A stretch of 64,000 nucleotides of DNA. Origin: Cyanodermella asteris. Its lineage: Eukaryota; Ascomycota; Lecanoromycetes; Ostropales; Stictidaceae. Position numbers and translations under genes: made by a program. Positions within the stretch are counted from its first letter, which is position 1. Each line of letters begins with the position of its first letter. Location of the stretch: the NCBI GenBank assembly GCA_900618795.1, contig UYJD01000004.1, positions 1,886,726-1,950,725 of the forward strand, read 5' to 3'. A model generated the notes under the pieces. That model did no database searches and was not told where the DNA came from. It saw only the letters and a program-made list of their open reading frames with translations. Positions 1 through 10,168 of this stretch are shown one piece after another.

Positions 1-32
1 ACCGATAGAGTTCTGCATGCAGAGATAGTAAC

Positions 33-583
33 TCATGAATCATACTCAATGGAAATTGCAGGAAGTCCTCCAGGCAAAATTTGTGTGACAAGACCTCTTG
101 TTGTCCCAGCAAGTCGTACGCTCACATTGAAAAGTTTGAACTCACCCACAAGATCCGCAATTTCCTGACATAGCCCTTCCATTCCGTCCAGGTCTTCAAG
201 CCGCTTTAACAACCTCTCGGCTCGCAAGCTGGTAACCTCATCCCGAACCTGAACGCCTAAGTTAGCAGACATTCAGAGCGCTACTCAAGATGCTTGCTCA
301 GCGACGGACCGAAGTAAAGTCCTGCAGAGATCTCAAGGTCCCATAGTTCCTCGCTTATCACGGCATCTGCAAAATAAAACTGCGTGACATCTTTACAAAA
401 CATGCTTTTGCATTTGAAACTGCCTTGTGGAAGGCGCTCTTGACGCACCATCCCCATGTTTGGAGAAGGGCTCGAGAAAATCTCCGTGTAGGTGTTTTCA
501 AAGAGACACGCGTAACGAATGTTGTCAATCCGCACATTCGACGAACTTTCCCACCTTTGCACTGTCGGCCCTTGCGCCGGCAA
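33..583 (-). other. uncharacterised minus-strand ORFs, possible partial gene
   Basis: Two adjacent minus-strand open frames (583-281, 100 residues, and 272-33, 79 residues) lie in different frames. The upstream one has a non-repetitive composition (PTVQRWESSSNVRIDN, LWDLEISAGLYFGPS) that looks protein-like. It opens without an ATG, and a stop lies shortly upstream in frame, so a 5' exon joined by an intron would be needed. I do not recognise a family. They lie downstream of the F-box-like gene on the same strand and could be a further gene of that kind, or non-coding. Confidence 0.25.
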
Positions 584-875
584 GCGAACAAAGTTGCAAG
601 CATTTGGGTACGTCGAGATCGATTACCGGCGTGATTAAGGCGATAATCCACGTAGCAGGCACAGCTCAAGCGTGGTTACCAGCGCCAACAAGTCTCCATC
701 ATGCTTCAAGGCTGCATAATGCACGTCTAACTTTTTTCAATATTAATAGTTGGACATGTAAACTTGCAAAATACGCAAGGATTCATTGCAGTTCTGCATT
801 TCCCTCAAGCAAACGCCGGAGAGACCGTCCTTTCTCGCCAACCGATGATCCTATGAATCCAAACTCATGCCGGTC

Positions 876-1037
876 TCAAGTACCGACCCCGCCCAAGAGC
901 TTTGCGATTCCAATGTACAGGTCATCATAGGCTTTCTCAGCATCCTCGTTCTGCATCTGCCTAGATGCTCCAACGAAGAGCATTGCGAGTCCGTCGTATT
1001 GGCCATCACAGACTTCCTCAGCATGAACGTTCTTCCA
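876..1037 (-). repeat. diverged 81-bp tandem duplication inside the F-box-like gene
   Basis: The 3' end of the gene contains two units of about 81 bp (27 codons). The core ATGCTGAG recurs exactly 81 bp apart (plus-strand positions 1017-1024 and 936-943). In protein the units are recognisable as AEEVCDGQYDGLAMLF and AEKAYDDLYIGIAKLL. Because 81 is divisible by three, the frame is kept. The divergence suggests the duplication is old and was once selected as protein. Confidence 0.6.
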
Positions 1038-2315
1038 CCGCCTAAACACTCCAACTTTGCCTGGGTGAGCTTCCGCCTTTGCAAGTGGGCATAGCTGCAC
1101 GTATATGGACCGATCCAAGTTCTCCTTTAGCAACAACGTCAATCCGTTCTTCTTGAAATGGCGAATCAGGTCACCGAGCGCGTGCGCTTCGAGCCGATCA
1201 TGCAGCCTGAACCCAGCCTCAATATTTGCATATTCCCAGCCGCCTGCCCCACGACGAAGACTATAGCGGTAGAGTTGCGGGAACACAGCAGGGGAAGGTC
1301 GTTCGTATGAAATCATCCAGAGCTTGAGCTCGCGAAGGCCCTCGAGCCCTTTGAGGAGTCGCAAGATGCCCAGCCAGCTTCCAGTCGTGATCGTGATATA
1401 CGAGAGATGCAGTTTTGACAAAGTCCGCGCATTCTTTGAGAGGAACGAGCATAACGCCCCCCCTGGAAGAAGAAGCTTTTCAAGTGTGACGCTGACCAGA
1501 GTGGAGGAAAGTCCTTCATCCAGCTCTGGAACCATGACCGCTCAAATGTATTTGCTTCACACTATCCGCAGCCAGAAAGAGTTTGAACATCTTTGCTTCA
1601 CTACGAAAGCTGCGGTCTGGTTGTGGGTCGTCGCGGAGAATGTCTAAGCGTTGAAGTCGATGAAACATCCGCCGCACTCTACTCTCCTCAACAGGATCAA
1701 GCAGGTCTGGAACTTGCGATGCAGGCAGGCGGATGTCCTTGATGCTATTGGCAGGGTTGATTTGTCTCAGAAGTCTCATCACGCAAGCTTGTTGAATGGT
1801 GGCGTCTGCGGGTTCCGTATATCCTGGTGGGATGAAGAAGCGAAGACTCTCCAGGGCTGGAAACTGTTCGATTACGGTCTTGACCGCGCGGAAAAATTCA
1901 CCTCTTTTATAGTCGTGGTAATCGACGCAGGCCAACAGATCCAGTGGAATAATCAGTGAGTGTACAAATCCAGCACGACCACCGGATACGACATTGCGGC
2001 AGTTAGAGAGCCACTTCCCCAATCGCCACCTTAGTGACCCGAGCTCGCCCCTAGTAGTCCCCACTGTTGCGAAAGCGGGAAGGTGGGAAAAGGCGGGAAG
2101 ATTGCGAAACTTGTAGATCTCAGCTATCTTGGATATCATCTTGTTGACAGTTAGGAGAGGGTGTAGAGCTCGCGGCTGTCTTGGTCGCTCAAAGCTTTCA
2201 AGGTAGATTTCGGCGCAGATCTAGCCGACAGGTTAGTACCTCTCTTTGCGCTATGACAAGTTCCATCTTGTGGTCTTACCATGACCCAGATCTCCCTAGG
2301 TAGCTTATCCGCCAT
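876..2315 (-). pseudogene. F-box-like protein gene, frame-broken
   Basis: Exon 1 is 2315-2280 and reads MADKLPREIWVM. A 59-bp GT-AG intron (2279-2221) follows. Exon 2 starts at 2220 with ICAEIYLESFERPRQP and continues through HPLLTVNKMISKIAE, a typical fungal F-box-like start. The body is rich in Leu and charged residues, as in fungal F-box/LRR-like proteins, which usually act as substrate adaptors of SCF ubiquitin ligases. The exon 2 frame stops at 1516, while a second same-strand frame opening at about 1535 continues to 876 with similar composition. No intron of acceptable size joins them (the only GT/AG pair leaves about 37 bp), so a 1-base indel near 1520-1535 is likely. The C-terminus holds a 27-residue tandem duplication. 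The F-box call rests on the N-terminus only. A sequencing error is the alternative to a pseudogene. Confidence 0.5.
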
Positions 2316-2786
2316 TTTCGAGTATCGTGTATCGGCTGGTGATAGCACACAGGATTCCGAGAACCGTCAAGGCGAGTGAGAAGGCGAGTAGAGAAGGTCT
2401 GTTGTGTCGTGATCGCCAGCAAAGGATGAGAAGATATCCTTTTGGATGTGCTAGATTATGATAGGTAAACAAAGGCCCTCCGAGCTGCTTCACAGAAACA
2501 GCCGTCGATCATGGACAATAAGAAGCGCAACTCGTATGTCACGTGCAGAACGCGAGGTGAATCATGAGTGAAGACGACGATGTGGTCGGAAACGACAATC
2601 CCGCTGTCAAGAAGTCGTCACAACGATCTCCTATTTGACACCATCACCATTTTGAGAGGCGACTCCGGAATGAGAATTCGTTGGTCGTCTTGCAAGCAAC
2701 ATTTGCATGTCCTTCAGTTCAGTCAAAGCAGGCGTGAAGTCCCCCTATATCATTGGATATCAAGCTATGTCGGTGTCGACCACCCA
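2316..2786. other. intergenic: F-box upstream region and Rsa4 3' flank
   Basis: This 471-bp stretch lies between the F-box-like start and the Rsa4 stop, both genes reading on the minus strand. I see no gene in it. Confidence 0.5.
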
Positions 2787-4364
2787 TTAGTGCGCCCAAA
2801 TTTTGACGACGCGGTCAGCCCCTCCACTCGCAACTCGGCCACCATCAGGCGCAAAGTCAATGGCGTAAACCTGGTCCTTGTGTCCGGGAAGATCCTGCTT
2901 CAGTTTCCCGGTCCTCACATCCCAGCACTTGACCGTCGTATCTTTGCTCGCCGAGACAAGCAGTCTACTATCCGGGCTGAAGGCGGCCATGTACACGGGT
3001 CCTACATGAGACCGCATAGTGAAGAGAAAGCTTCCGTCATATCCGGACCATAGCTTGACGTGATTCTCGAACCCACACGAAGCGATGAGACCGCCGTCTG
3101 CGGAGAACGTCACGTGGTTGACCTGTTTCTGGTGGCCGAGTAACCGGGCGATCGGCTTCGTGGAATCAAATGCATCCCACAGGAACATCGTGTTGTCATC
3201 AGACGCGGAGACTAATCGTTCTGTGACCTTGCCGTTCACGGTCGCGATCTTGATGAAGCGGGCTTTTGCCAGGGCCTGCCTCTCGGCCACGTCCTCCGAT
3301 GGTTTGTTCTTTGATTGCGGATCGTGGTAAGCTGTTCGCAGAGCTGCATCGGTACTCAATGCCAAGTGGTTGACCTGATGCGCATGGCTGGTCAGAGTCT
3401 TGATGAGCGTGCCCTTGTCCGCATCCCAGATTTTGATGGTTTTGTCGTGCCCAGACGTATAGATTTGACCTGTGCCACCCCACTTGACGCTGCTCACGGA
3501 AGTCTTGTGGCCCGAAAGTAAATGATCGCAGCGCCCTGATACTGTGTCCCATATTCGTATCGACCCATCCTTCGAACATGATGCTAGTCTCGGACGACCT
3601 GGCTGTTGGAGATGATATGGCTCCCAAGCGATCGCACGAATGAATTGGGTATGTCCTCGCATAGCTCCATTGAGAAGCTCCTTTCCAGTGTCTGCTGACC
3701 AAAGACGGACGGTCTTGTCGTGACTTCCAGTTGCGATCATGCTGCCGTCGGGACTATATGCAACCACCAGGACCCAAGACGTGTGTCCTTTGAGTGTCTT
3801 GTACGGTGTTCCAGTCGCACAGTCCATGATTCTGGCCGTATTATCACCAGATCCCGTGCATACACGACTCGAGCTCACGGGCGAAAACTGCGTAGCCAAG
3901 ATCGGCTCACCATGGCCGGGAATGGAAGCTGAACATCTAGTTACAGGCCGTACTCTGAACACGGCTTGGGGCGTCCGTTGGATGATTGGAATTTGTTCTG
4001 TAGACGTCGATCCGGTCGCAGCGAGAAGCGCATTGTAGAGATTTGAGGTAATGTCAAGCTTTTGATTTGTGTCGGGTAGCACTAGTGTGAACTTGTAAGG
4101 TATGTCACCTTCATCGTCTTCATCTTGAATGTCCTTTTTGGCAAGATGATTGACCAGCTGGTTTAGAGTCTTCACGTTTGAAGTGGCAAGAGGGATGAGA
4201 ACCGGCCCGCCGTCCTTTTCTCCAGTCCGACTGTCAACGAACTGGACTCTGATGGACCCGGCATCTGCAGGGATTTCATCTGTGGGAACGTCTTGCTGGA
4301 TCTTCGTCTGCTCGAGGTGCTCTCGCTTCTGGCGTTTGCTTGGGGGCGGCAGGACTGTCGCCAT
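2787..4364 (-). CDS. RSA4: Rsa4/Notchless, 60S ribosome assembly WD40 protein
   Basis: A single-exon gene of 525 residues. Rsa4 (Notchless, NLE1) sits on pre-60S particles in the nucleolus and nucleoplasm. Its N-terminal ubiquitin-like domain contacts the MIDAS domain of the AAA-ATPase Rea1/Mdn1, which strips assembly factors from the particle. Visible here is the NLE N-terminal region (IRVQFVDSRTGEKDGGPVL, then LNQLVNHLA, roughly residues 35-130). It is followed by about eight WD40 repeats to the C-terminus, with clear GH...D...W signatures such as GHTSWVLVVAYSPDGS, TGSHDKTVRLW, SGHDKTIKIWD and SASKDTTVKCWD. The start at 4364 (MATVLPPPSKRQK) is preferred over an upstream in-frame Met nine codons earlier because fungal orthologues start with this basic, Pro-rich peptide. 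The frame is intact. The upstream region is shared with the divergent oxidoreductase at 5280. Confidence 0.95.
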   Translation of the reverse strand: MATVLPPPSKRQKREHLEQTKIQQDVPTDEIPADAGSIRVQFVDSRTGEKDGGPVLIPLATSNVKTLNQLVNHLAKKDIQDEDDEGDIPYKFTLVLPDTNQKLDITSNLYNALLAATGSTSTEQIPIIQRTPQAVFRVRPVTRCSASIPGHGEPILATQFSPVSSSRVCTGSGDNTARIMDCATGTPYKTLKGHTSWVLVVAYSPDGSMIATGSHDKTVRLWSADTGKELLNGAMRGHTQFIRAIAWEPYHLQQPGRPRLASCSKDGSIRIWDTVSGRCDHLLSGHKTSVSSVKWGGTGQIYTSGHDKTIKIWDADKGTLIKTLTSHAHQVNHLALSTDAALRTAYHDPQSKNKPSEDVAERQALAKARFIKIATVNGKVTERLVSASDDNTMFLWDAFDSTKPIARLLGHQKQVNHVTFSADGGLIASCGFENHVKLWSGYDGSFLFTMRSHVGPVYMAAFSPDSRLLVSASKDTTVKCWDVRTGKLKQDLPGHKDQVYAIDFAPDGGRVASGGADRVVKIWAH

Positions 4365-5279
4365 TTTGAGAAAGCCCTGGAGTTCTTGCAACTAATTCTC
4401 GCTAGCATGGCAGATTCCTGCGTACGACTTATTTTCTCAAAAGTTGAAAATATGTCGGAACGAGCTCCGACCGTGAGCAAGGCAAGGCGGCATAAATCAA
4501 GATGCATCCTCGAGAAGGCTTTGCATGTCCAATAGCGGGGCCAAGGGCGGCCTGGCCGCTGTGAGCCCCCCCTGTCATCTCTTGTCCCAGCGGACCCTGT
4601 CAGCTGTCCCGGTGCCGCCTGCCACTCTCTTTACAGAGTATTCGGCGTTAAGCGATGGCGCTGAACGAGAATAACTCACGTCGGAGTCCATGCCGCTCAG
4701 ATCCTCCCGATTCTCTGCTTCTCCTACTACCATGAGCATCTACCCTTGCCTGGCTATTCACTCGATATTTCAGCAGCTCGGATCATAGAATAATGCGTGC
4801 AAGACCAACCAGCTTTGATACTCATCAGAAGCATGCAAGATGACACCTCGCACTTTGGCCGTATCTGATCGACCAGACTGGGGAATCCACATACGATCAA
4901 ATCACGATCTCATGGCATTAGTATTAGCTAGCGTCCCTAATCTATCCAAACGATGTGTAAGATAGCATCCACATAGCATCCTAAGGTTCGGTGCTTTTCG
5001 TGAAACTCGAGCCGAGCACCGCCAGACGAGAACTAGGTATCGAAATTCAAGCATCGCACGTCTTACTTCGCGGCAATAGCGGGGATGTGACCGGATTTTG
5101 TAACTTTAAGTTCATCTGGTAAGCATCGTGGCAACTTGTCAACTCCACAGTTTCGGTATACTTATAGTGGTTTCATTTCCTTCCTTCTATTCTGTCGTCG
5201 AATTAGTCTTGTGAACTCAAGATCCATCCACACCTAGCATATCCTCAGCTTCCACGATCCTACACCTTTCGGCTGCAAG
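4365..5279. promoter_or_regulatory. shared divergent upstream region (Rsa4 / oxidoreductase)
   Basis: About 0.9 kb separates two divergent starts. Near the oxidoreductase side there is a TATA-like stretch (GTATACTTATAG, about 5156-5167). A pyrimidine-rich leader TTTCCTTCCTTCTATTCTG follows at about 5174-5192, the usual look of a fungal core promoter and 5' leader. A C-run (CCCCCC) lies near 4567 on the Rsa4 side. I found no ORF worth reporting. Promoter function is inferred from position and composition only. Confidence 0.4.
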
Positions 5280-6320
5280 ATGTCTTCGATACCTACGAAC
5301 CATGCCGCCTGGCAACACGAGCCCAGCGGCCCTCACACAGTCGGTCCAGCCCCCTTTCCGACCCCCGCCGCCGACGAAGTCATCATCAAAACCACGGCCG
5401 TTGCCCTTAACCCCGCCGACCTCGTCCTATCACGCAACAACGATTTCCTCAAGACCGGCTACCCCAAAATCCACGGCTTCGATGCTGCCGGCACCGTCGC
5501 CGCCATCGGTTCCCACGTCAAAGACTTCCAAGTCGGTGACCGCATCTGCGGGTTTCCGCTCCTGGACCTGAAAGGAAACAGCCACGCCACGTTCCAGGAG
5601 TACACCGTGTTTCTGGAGCGGACTGCGACTCGTATTCCGGACAATGTGACTGATGTTGAGGCTGCGACGATTGGGGCGTGTCTAGGTGCGGCGGCAACGG
5701 CGCTGTTCGGATCGAAATACCTGCAGCTGGAGCTGCCCCCTGCGGATGGGAGTCGAGCGGAGAAGAAGAATGAGGCGGTTGTGGTGTGGGGTGGAAGTAC
5801 GAGTGTTGGGTCAAATGCGATTCAAATGCTGACGGCAGCTGGGTACGACGTGATCACCACGGCCAGCTCCCACAACTTTGAACTACTCAGATCGATCGGC
5901 GCGACGGAGGTTGTGGATTACAAATCCGCGACAGTGGTGCAGGACCTCCTGGCTGCGGCAAAGAACAGGACAATAGTCGGTGGCTTCATCTGTTTGGGAA
6001 ACGAGCAGAGCGTCACGGCCACTTGCAAGGTTCTTGCTCAGACAAACGCGCGCAAGAAGCAGTTGCCGTGTGTCGTTCCTGGTATGGAGACGTACAATTG
6101 TGACGGGATCAATGTCGAGTTCTTCCAATACACGGCCGTGAGGGACGAGCCCATGGGTAGACATCTGTGGCATGGCTACCTCCCTACAGCGCTCAAGAAT
6201 GGTAGCTACAAGATTGTACCGCGGCCGAAAGTCGTTGGAAAGGGGCTTGAGAATATTGACACGGCGTTGGGGATTTTGGAGGCGGGAGTCAGTGCAACCA
6301 AGGTCGTGGTGGAGATTTGA
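5280..6320 (+). CDS. medium-chain dehydrogenase/reductase, CipB / enoyl-reductase-like
   Basis: A 346-residue single-exon protein of the medium-chain dehydrogenase/reductase (zinc-binding ADH/quinone oxidoreductase-like) superfamily. The N-terminal GroES-like fold shows ALNPADLVLSRN, HGFDAAGTVAAIG and FQVGDRICGF. The NAD(P)H-binding Rossmann fold is at about residues 160-200 with VVVWGGSTSVGSNAIQML, and GATEVVDYKS follows as expected. The Cys/His set that binds catalytic zinc in classical ADHs is absent. This groups it with CipB-like and trans-acting enoyl reductases (LovC-type) that reduce C=C bonds with NADPH. Such proteins are often detoxifying enzymes or partners of polyketide synthases, but there is no PKS in this window, so the substrate is unknown. 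The start lies just after a pyrimidine-rich leader. Confidence 0.85.
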   Translation: MSSIPTNHAAWQHEPSGPHTVGPAPFPTPAADEVIIKTTAVALNPADLVLSRNNDFLKTGYPKIHGFDAAGTVAAIGSHVKDFQVGDRICGFPLLDLKGNSHATFQEYTVFLERTATRIPDNVTDVEAATIGACLGAAATALFGSKYLQLELPPADGSRAEKKNEAVVVWGGSTSVGSNAIQMLTAAGYDVITTASSHNFELLRSIGATEVVDYKSATVVQDLLAAAKNRTIVGGFICLGNEQSVTATCKVLAQTNARKKQLPCVVPGMETYNCDGINVEFFQYTAVRDEPMGRHLWHGYLPTALKNGSYKIVPRPKVVGKGLENIDTALGILEAGVSATKVVVEI

Positions 6321-6507
6321 AGCTTTTCATACACATCAACAATGTCTACTCCATATGCGGAGCTGTTTAGAGAATCGTCTTTAGGGGACCATCGAGGTCG
6401 AGACGTCGGGGAAGTCCTCAGGTGCGCAGATGAGTGATTGCTGATATAACAGCTTGGCTCGCTGCCTACTTGTCGAGACGATCGTACAACAAAACAGCCT
6501 CGACACG

Positions 6508-8919
6508 TCAGACATTCAGCACATCGATGAGCTTTTGGTACCGAGACTCTTCCGCAATGTCCACGGCAGTCTCAGCAAACTCATTCATAGCATTCTTGTC
6601 AGCCCCAAGCGCAAGCAGAGTGCTAACCGCCTGTATATTCCCCGCTTTCGCAGCTATCATGAGCGGCGTATACCCTTGCTTGTCAGCCACCTCGAGGCCC
6701 GGCGAATCCTTTGCATTCGCCAAGTCTTTAATCAGCAGATCCATATCCATCTCCGCTGCCCAACGAAGAGGCGTTCGGCCTTCTTTGTCTTCAATGTCCT
6801 GTCGCGCTCCCTTCCTGACGAGCATTCGAGCCATGGGAAGCTGTTGCTTCTCGATCGCGGCCATCAGTGGCGTTTGCCCCGTCTTTTCGTGGACGGCGTC
6901 GATGTCCGCTTCCTTGAGAGCTTGCACGGCGAGGGCGCGGTCCCCGACGCGAGCAGCGAGCCTGAGGACGCGGGTGTGGTATCTTTTGTGCGCTTCCGGA
7001 TCGGGCAACTTGACGCTCGCTAGGATCTTGTTGATCTCTGCGCTTTCCTTGGGTCGGCAGTATTCCAAGGCCGTGAGACCTCCATGCCTCTCTATCGATG
7101 GATCGGCGCCTCGGTCCAGAAGGAGCTTGACAGTAGAGACGAGGCCGTAATCGGCCGACTTGTGCAAAGGTGTTTCGTTCCAATTTTGGGCTGGCCTATT
7201 CACATCGGCGCCAGTGGCAAGCAATAGTGAAACGACTCTGTTGCAAATCTCCTCTGTCTTTTCGCGATATTCCGGGCTACCTGGGCGATAGATGGCATAG
7301 ACCAGCGCAGTGTAGCCTTGCTCATCAGGTTCGTTGACATCAAAACCGGCATCATTAAGGAGAAAGTTTACCACGTCAATTTGTTGACCTTTCAATGCCT
7401 TCATCAATAACTCTGCTTTCTTGGTGGCCGACTCGGGGAACTTGTTGCTTTCGAACACAAGTCGCAGGCAATCGAGATGGCCCTCGGACGCCGCATCCTC
7501 GAGCATGTTGAGGCGATGGTTCCTGTCTATTTTGTCGCCCCAGGTCTTGAGTATGAATCGAAGGGTCTCGAGGCGGTTTTTGACGGCCGCACGCTGCATT
7601 GCAAGGGTATAATCGCCTGCGTCCAAGCGATAGCCTGTACTTTTTTCGTACTCCAGATAGACCTTGATGGCTGAAAGAGACCCACAAGCGGCGGCGTCAG
7701 AGAGCAGACTTCCGTGATGCTTTATCGGATATGGATCGGCCCCCATGTCGAGGAAAAGCTGAACTGCTTCGGCAAAGTCGCACTTGCCAGCGAGCGATAG
7801 TATAGACCCGCGGTTTGATCCCCACCCGTCGCGCCATGTGCTAGTAACATCGAGCCCGTCCGCCACTGCGTCGACAATGACATTCATCTGCATATTCCGA
7901 AGTCCATCGCATACCTGATCGACCAGTTGCTCCTGTTCGATTTCCGTCCGGACTTTGTGTACTGTAAGCTCAATCGCTTTTTCTAGAGCCTGCGGGGTAC
8001 GCGTGATGACAAGTATCGCGCCGTGTCCCTCAGCCGGTAGGATGTCATAGAGAGGCTGATCATCGAAGGCCCTGGGCTGGTAGTCATCGAGCACGAACAA
8101 CCATGAGTGCCAGAGACCACCCAAAAACTTTCTCAAGAATTCCAGCTTGCCTTCAGTCGAGCCGACTGTTGTTTTGCGGATCGTCTCTGCAACGCTCTCA
8201 AGCCCTCGAGTGAGGGCTACGGGGTTGGAAGCATCAAGCCAGAAGATTGCTCGAAAGTGCTCCGCCTTGTGAGCTTCCTGACAGTACTCCAAAGCTAGCT
8301 GGGTCTTTCCGGCGCCCGGCCTGCCGGCCAATACGACAATCTCGGGCTTCGCCAATTGATTGCGCGACGCTTGGCGAAACGCTTCGTGCAGCTTTGAGAG
8401 GTATTTTTGACGAGGTTGCGGGTTCGGGACTCTCACTTCCTTGACATCGTAGTAAGTCACATCTGTTGGGGCCCCAACTTGTACATCGGCGGGGTTCACG
8501 ACTTGGTGCAGAATCAAGACCTGGACGTAGGCTTGAAGTCCACGTTCGATTTCAGAGATTCTATTCTCATTGTTGAGACTGCCGAGGACCTTCTTCAGCT
8601 TCGCATTGAGGCTCTCGCCCGGCTTGGGAGAGATCTTTGTAGCGATCGAGTCCAACTCTTGCGCCAGCTTCAAGCAGCCCAGGACAACGCCGTGCAAGAT
8701 AAAGCGCTCATCGCTATCTCCTTTGACGCTGCTTTCATCTTTGATTGTGCTCAGGGATTTTGTGATCAGTGGCAATTGGACGACAATATCAGTGAGAGCT
8801 TTGGGTACGTCCCCAGGGCTGGCGTTGATGTACTCGACGAGCCTTTTGGTGACCTTCGTGCCGACTTCGAGGAATTGTGCCACCGCTGCCGCAATTCCCA
8901 AAGCGGAAACTGGATCCAT
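6508..8919 (-). CDS. NLR-like protein: STAND N-terminal domain, P-loop NTPase, ankyrin repeats
   Basis: A single-exon, intact 803-residue protein. Residues 1-60 (MDPVSALGIAAAVAQFLEVG...) match the hydrophobic N-terminal domain of fungal STAND proteins (SesA / HeLo-like type), an effector or signalling module. A P-loop NTPase follows, with Walker A GRPGAGKT at about 199-206, Walker B LFVLDD at about 274-279 and a sensor-like AILVITR at about 301-307. Ankyrin repeats fill about 370-803 (for example DMGADP, LLATGADVNRP, LLDRGADPSIE, GQTPLMAA, GYTPLMIAA, LLALGADKN). Known fungal NLRs use this plan to sense a ligand through the repeats, oligomerise through the NTPase and trigger heterokaryon incompatibility or other responses. 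Here the nucleotide domain passes almost directly into ankyrin repeats, and I cannot see the ARC GLPL and MHD regions, so it is unusually compact. The ligand and output are unknown. Confidence 0.85.
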   Translation of the reverse strand: MDPVSALGIAAAVAQFLEVGTKVTKRLVEYINASPGDVPKALTDIVVQLPLITKSLSTIKDESSVKGDSDERFILHGVVLGCLKLAQELDSIATKISPKPGESLNAKLKKVLGSLNNENRISEIERGLQAYVQVLILHQVVNPADVQVGAPTDVTYYDVKEVRVPNPQPRQKYLSKLHEAFRQASRNQLAKPEIVVLAGRPGAGKTQLALEYCQEAHKAEHFRAIFWLDASNPVALTRGLESVAETIRKTTVGSTEGKLEFLRKFLGGLWHSWLFVLDDYQPRAFDDQPLYDILPAEGHGAILVITRTPQALEKAIELTVHKVRTEIEQEQLVDQVCDGLRNMQMNVIVDAVADGLDVTSTWRDGWGSNRGSILSLAGKCDFAEAVQLFLDMGADPYPIKHHGSLLSDAAACGSLSAIKVYLEYEKSTGYRLDAGDYTLAMQRAAVKNRLETLRFILKTWGDKIDRNHRLNMLEDAASEGHLDCLRLVFESNKFPESATKKAELLMKALKGQQIDVVNFLLNDAGFDVNEPDEQGYTALVYAIYRPGSPEYREKTEEICNRVVSLLLATGADVNRPAQNWNETPLHKSADYGLVSTVKLLLDRGADPSIERHGGLTALEYCRPKESAEINKILASVKLPDPEAHKRYHTRVLRLAARVGDRALAVQALKEADIDAVHEKTGQTPLMAAIEKQQLPMARMLVRKGARQDIEDKEGRTPLRWAAEMDMDLLIKDLANAKDSPGLEVADKQGYTPLMIAAKAGNIQAVSTLLALGADKNAMNEFAETAVDIAEESRYQKLIDVLNV

Positions 8920-10168
8920 GGCAGTAATGATAAGTTTGAGAATGAGTCTGTTGCACTATGCCAGGAGATCGATCGCAAAAATCTAACAAGGACCTTCGCA
9001 ATAAGCGCAATCAAAATCTCAGAAAAGAGCAACAACGGTACAGAGAGAAAGAAAGCATTGAAAAAAGCGCTCATTCATGAATAGGTTGCATAGCAGCACG
9101 TATTGAGTTCACACTAAGAGCGGGAAGCCAGTTGGGTCTGACAAGGCTGAAGCTGTAGATAAAGGCCAGCCTCGTAGGGCTCTGCCGGCGGCCTTGATTC
9201 TGAAGAGGTGACGCGCAATCAGGGGCGAAGACCTTGCCGTTACTGACCGTTCTCTGCCAGAACTAGAGCCAAGTTCCTGTTGGCATGTTTCGAGATGGTA
9301 TCTTAGGGTCAGATCACGGAAGTGGGGTTAATATTGAAGTCGATGGTGGAGAGCGTCGGGCTGAGTAAGCAGATCCGAGGGAGGAGTTGAGAAAGAAGGC
9401 GCCGGATCTCGTGGAGACACCCGAGCCACGAGCCAGCTTCATTGTCTATTACGATCTGGACGGCTGTCGAATTCGATCACGTGTAGGTCGGCGTATATTA
9501 TTCCTTCCAGCTCTCGGGTTCGCCGAGATGCATGAATGACAATCATCGTCGGCGTATTTGAGGATTTCCTGACCTCATGAGACCGACGCGTCGCAGAGAA
9601 GCTCGGTCCTGACGACTGTCGCGGGCTTCAGAAGCACCAGTGGTTCAGAATGCTCTTTTTCACATTGTTCAGAACCCCCGTTTTCTGAAAGCTCGTTTGA
9701 GCTTTGATATCTTCGCTTGATGCGGTCAACAAAAGACAACTTCCAATCTTTAGTGTGAGAACCAGACGTTCCGGAGGGATTCTTCCAGACGCGTGTGCCT
9801 GGTGGACTTAAGATCTCGAGGGTTGGCTAAGCGGCCTAGCCGATTTCGCTTCAGACCGGAGACATGTGCGCTGTGGCCTACGAAGCTTGTCACTACGCAA
9901 GTCGCTCATCTTGAAATTTTTCCCAAGGGTTGGACCGCTGAAGAGAGTGGCCTTGACGGTGACGTTTAAAATAGACTTCAGATAGATCAGACTTCCCATC
10001 AAATTGATCTTGCAAATAAAGTTCGATGTTCTTGGCTCGCTGCCGCTATAAGAACCGCCCATGCTGCCTGAGCTGGACATGTTTTAAGCCAAGTGGAGAC
10101 CAGCAAGATGAGGACGAACTGCGGCTCAGCATCCCAGATTTGTGTTCCAACTACGAGCCTTCACTCAG
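8920..10168. other. intergenic region upstream of the NLR-like gene
   Basis: This 1.25-kb stretch holds the presumed NLR-like promoter. Just upstream of its ATG the minus strand is pyrimidine-rich (about 9040-9060), which fits a 5' leader. A 90-residue minus-strand ORF (10080-9808) starts with an ATG and a Ser/Gly-rich MSSSGSMGGSYSGSEP, but has no recognisable domain and I do not call it a gene. Confidence 0.4.

Noticed and set aside
8407-9084. 225-residue plus-strand ORF
   Set aside because: It runs antisense to the start of the NLR-like gene, whose minus-strand reading has clear Walker motifs. The plus frame has no family character.
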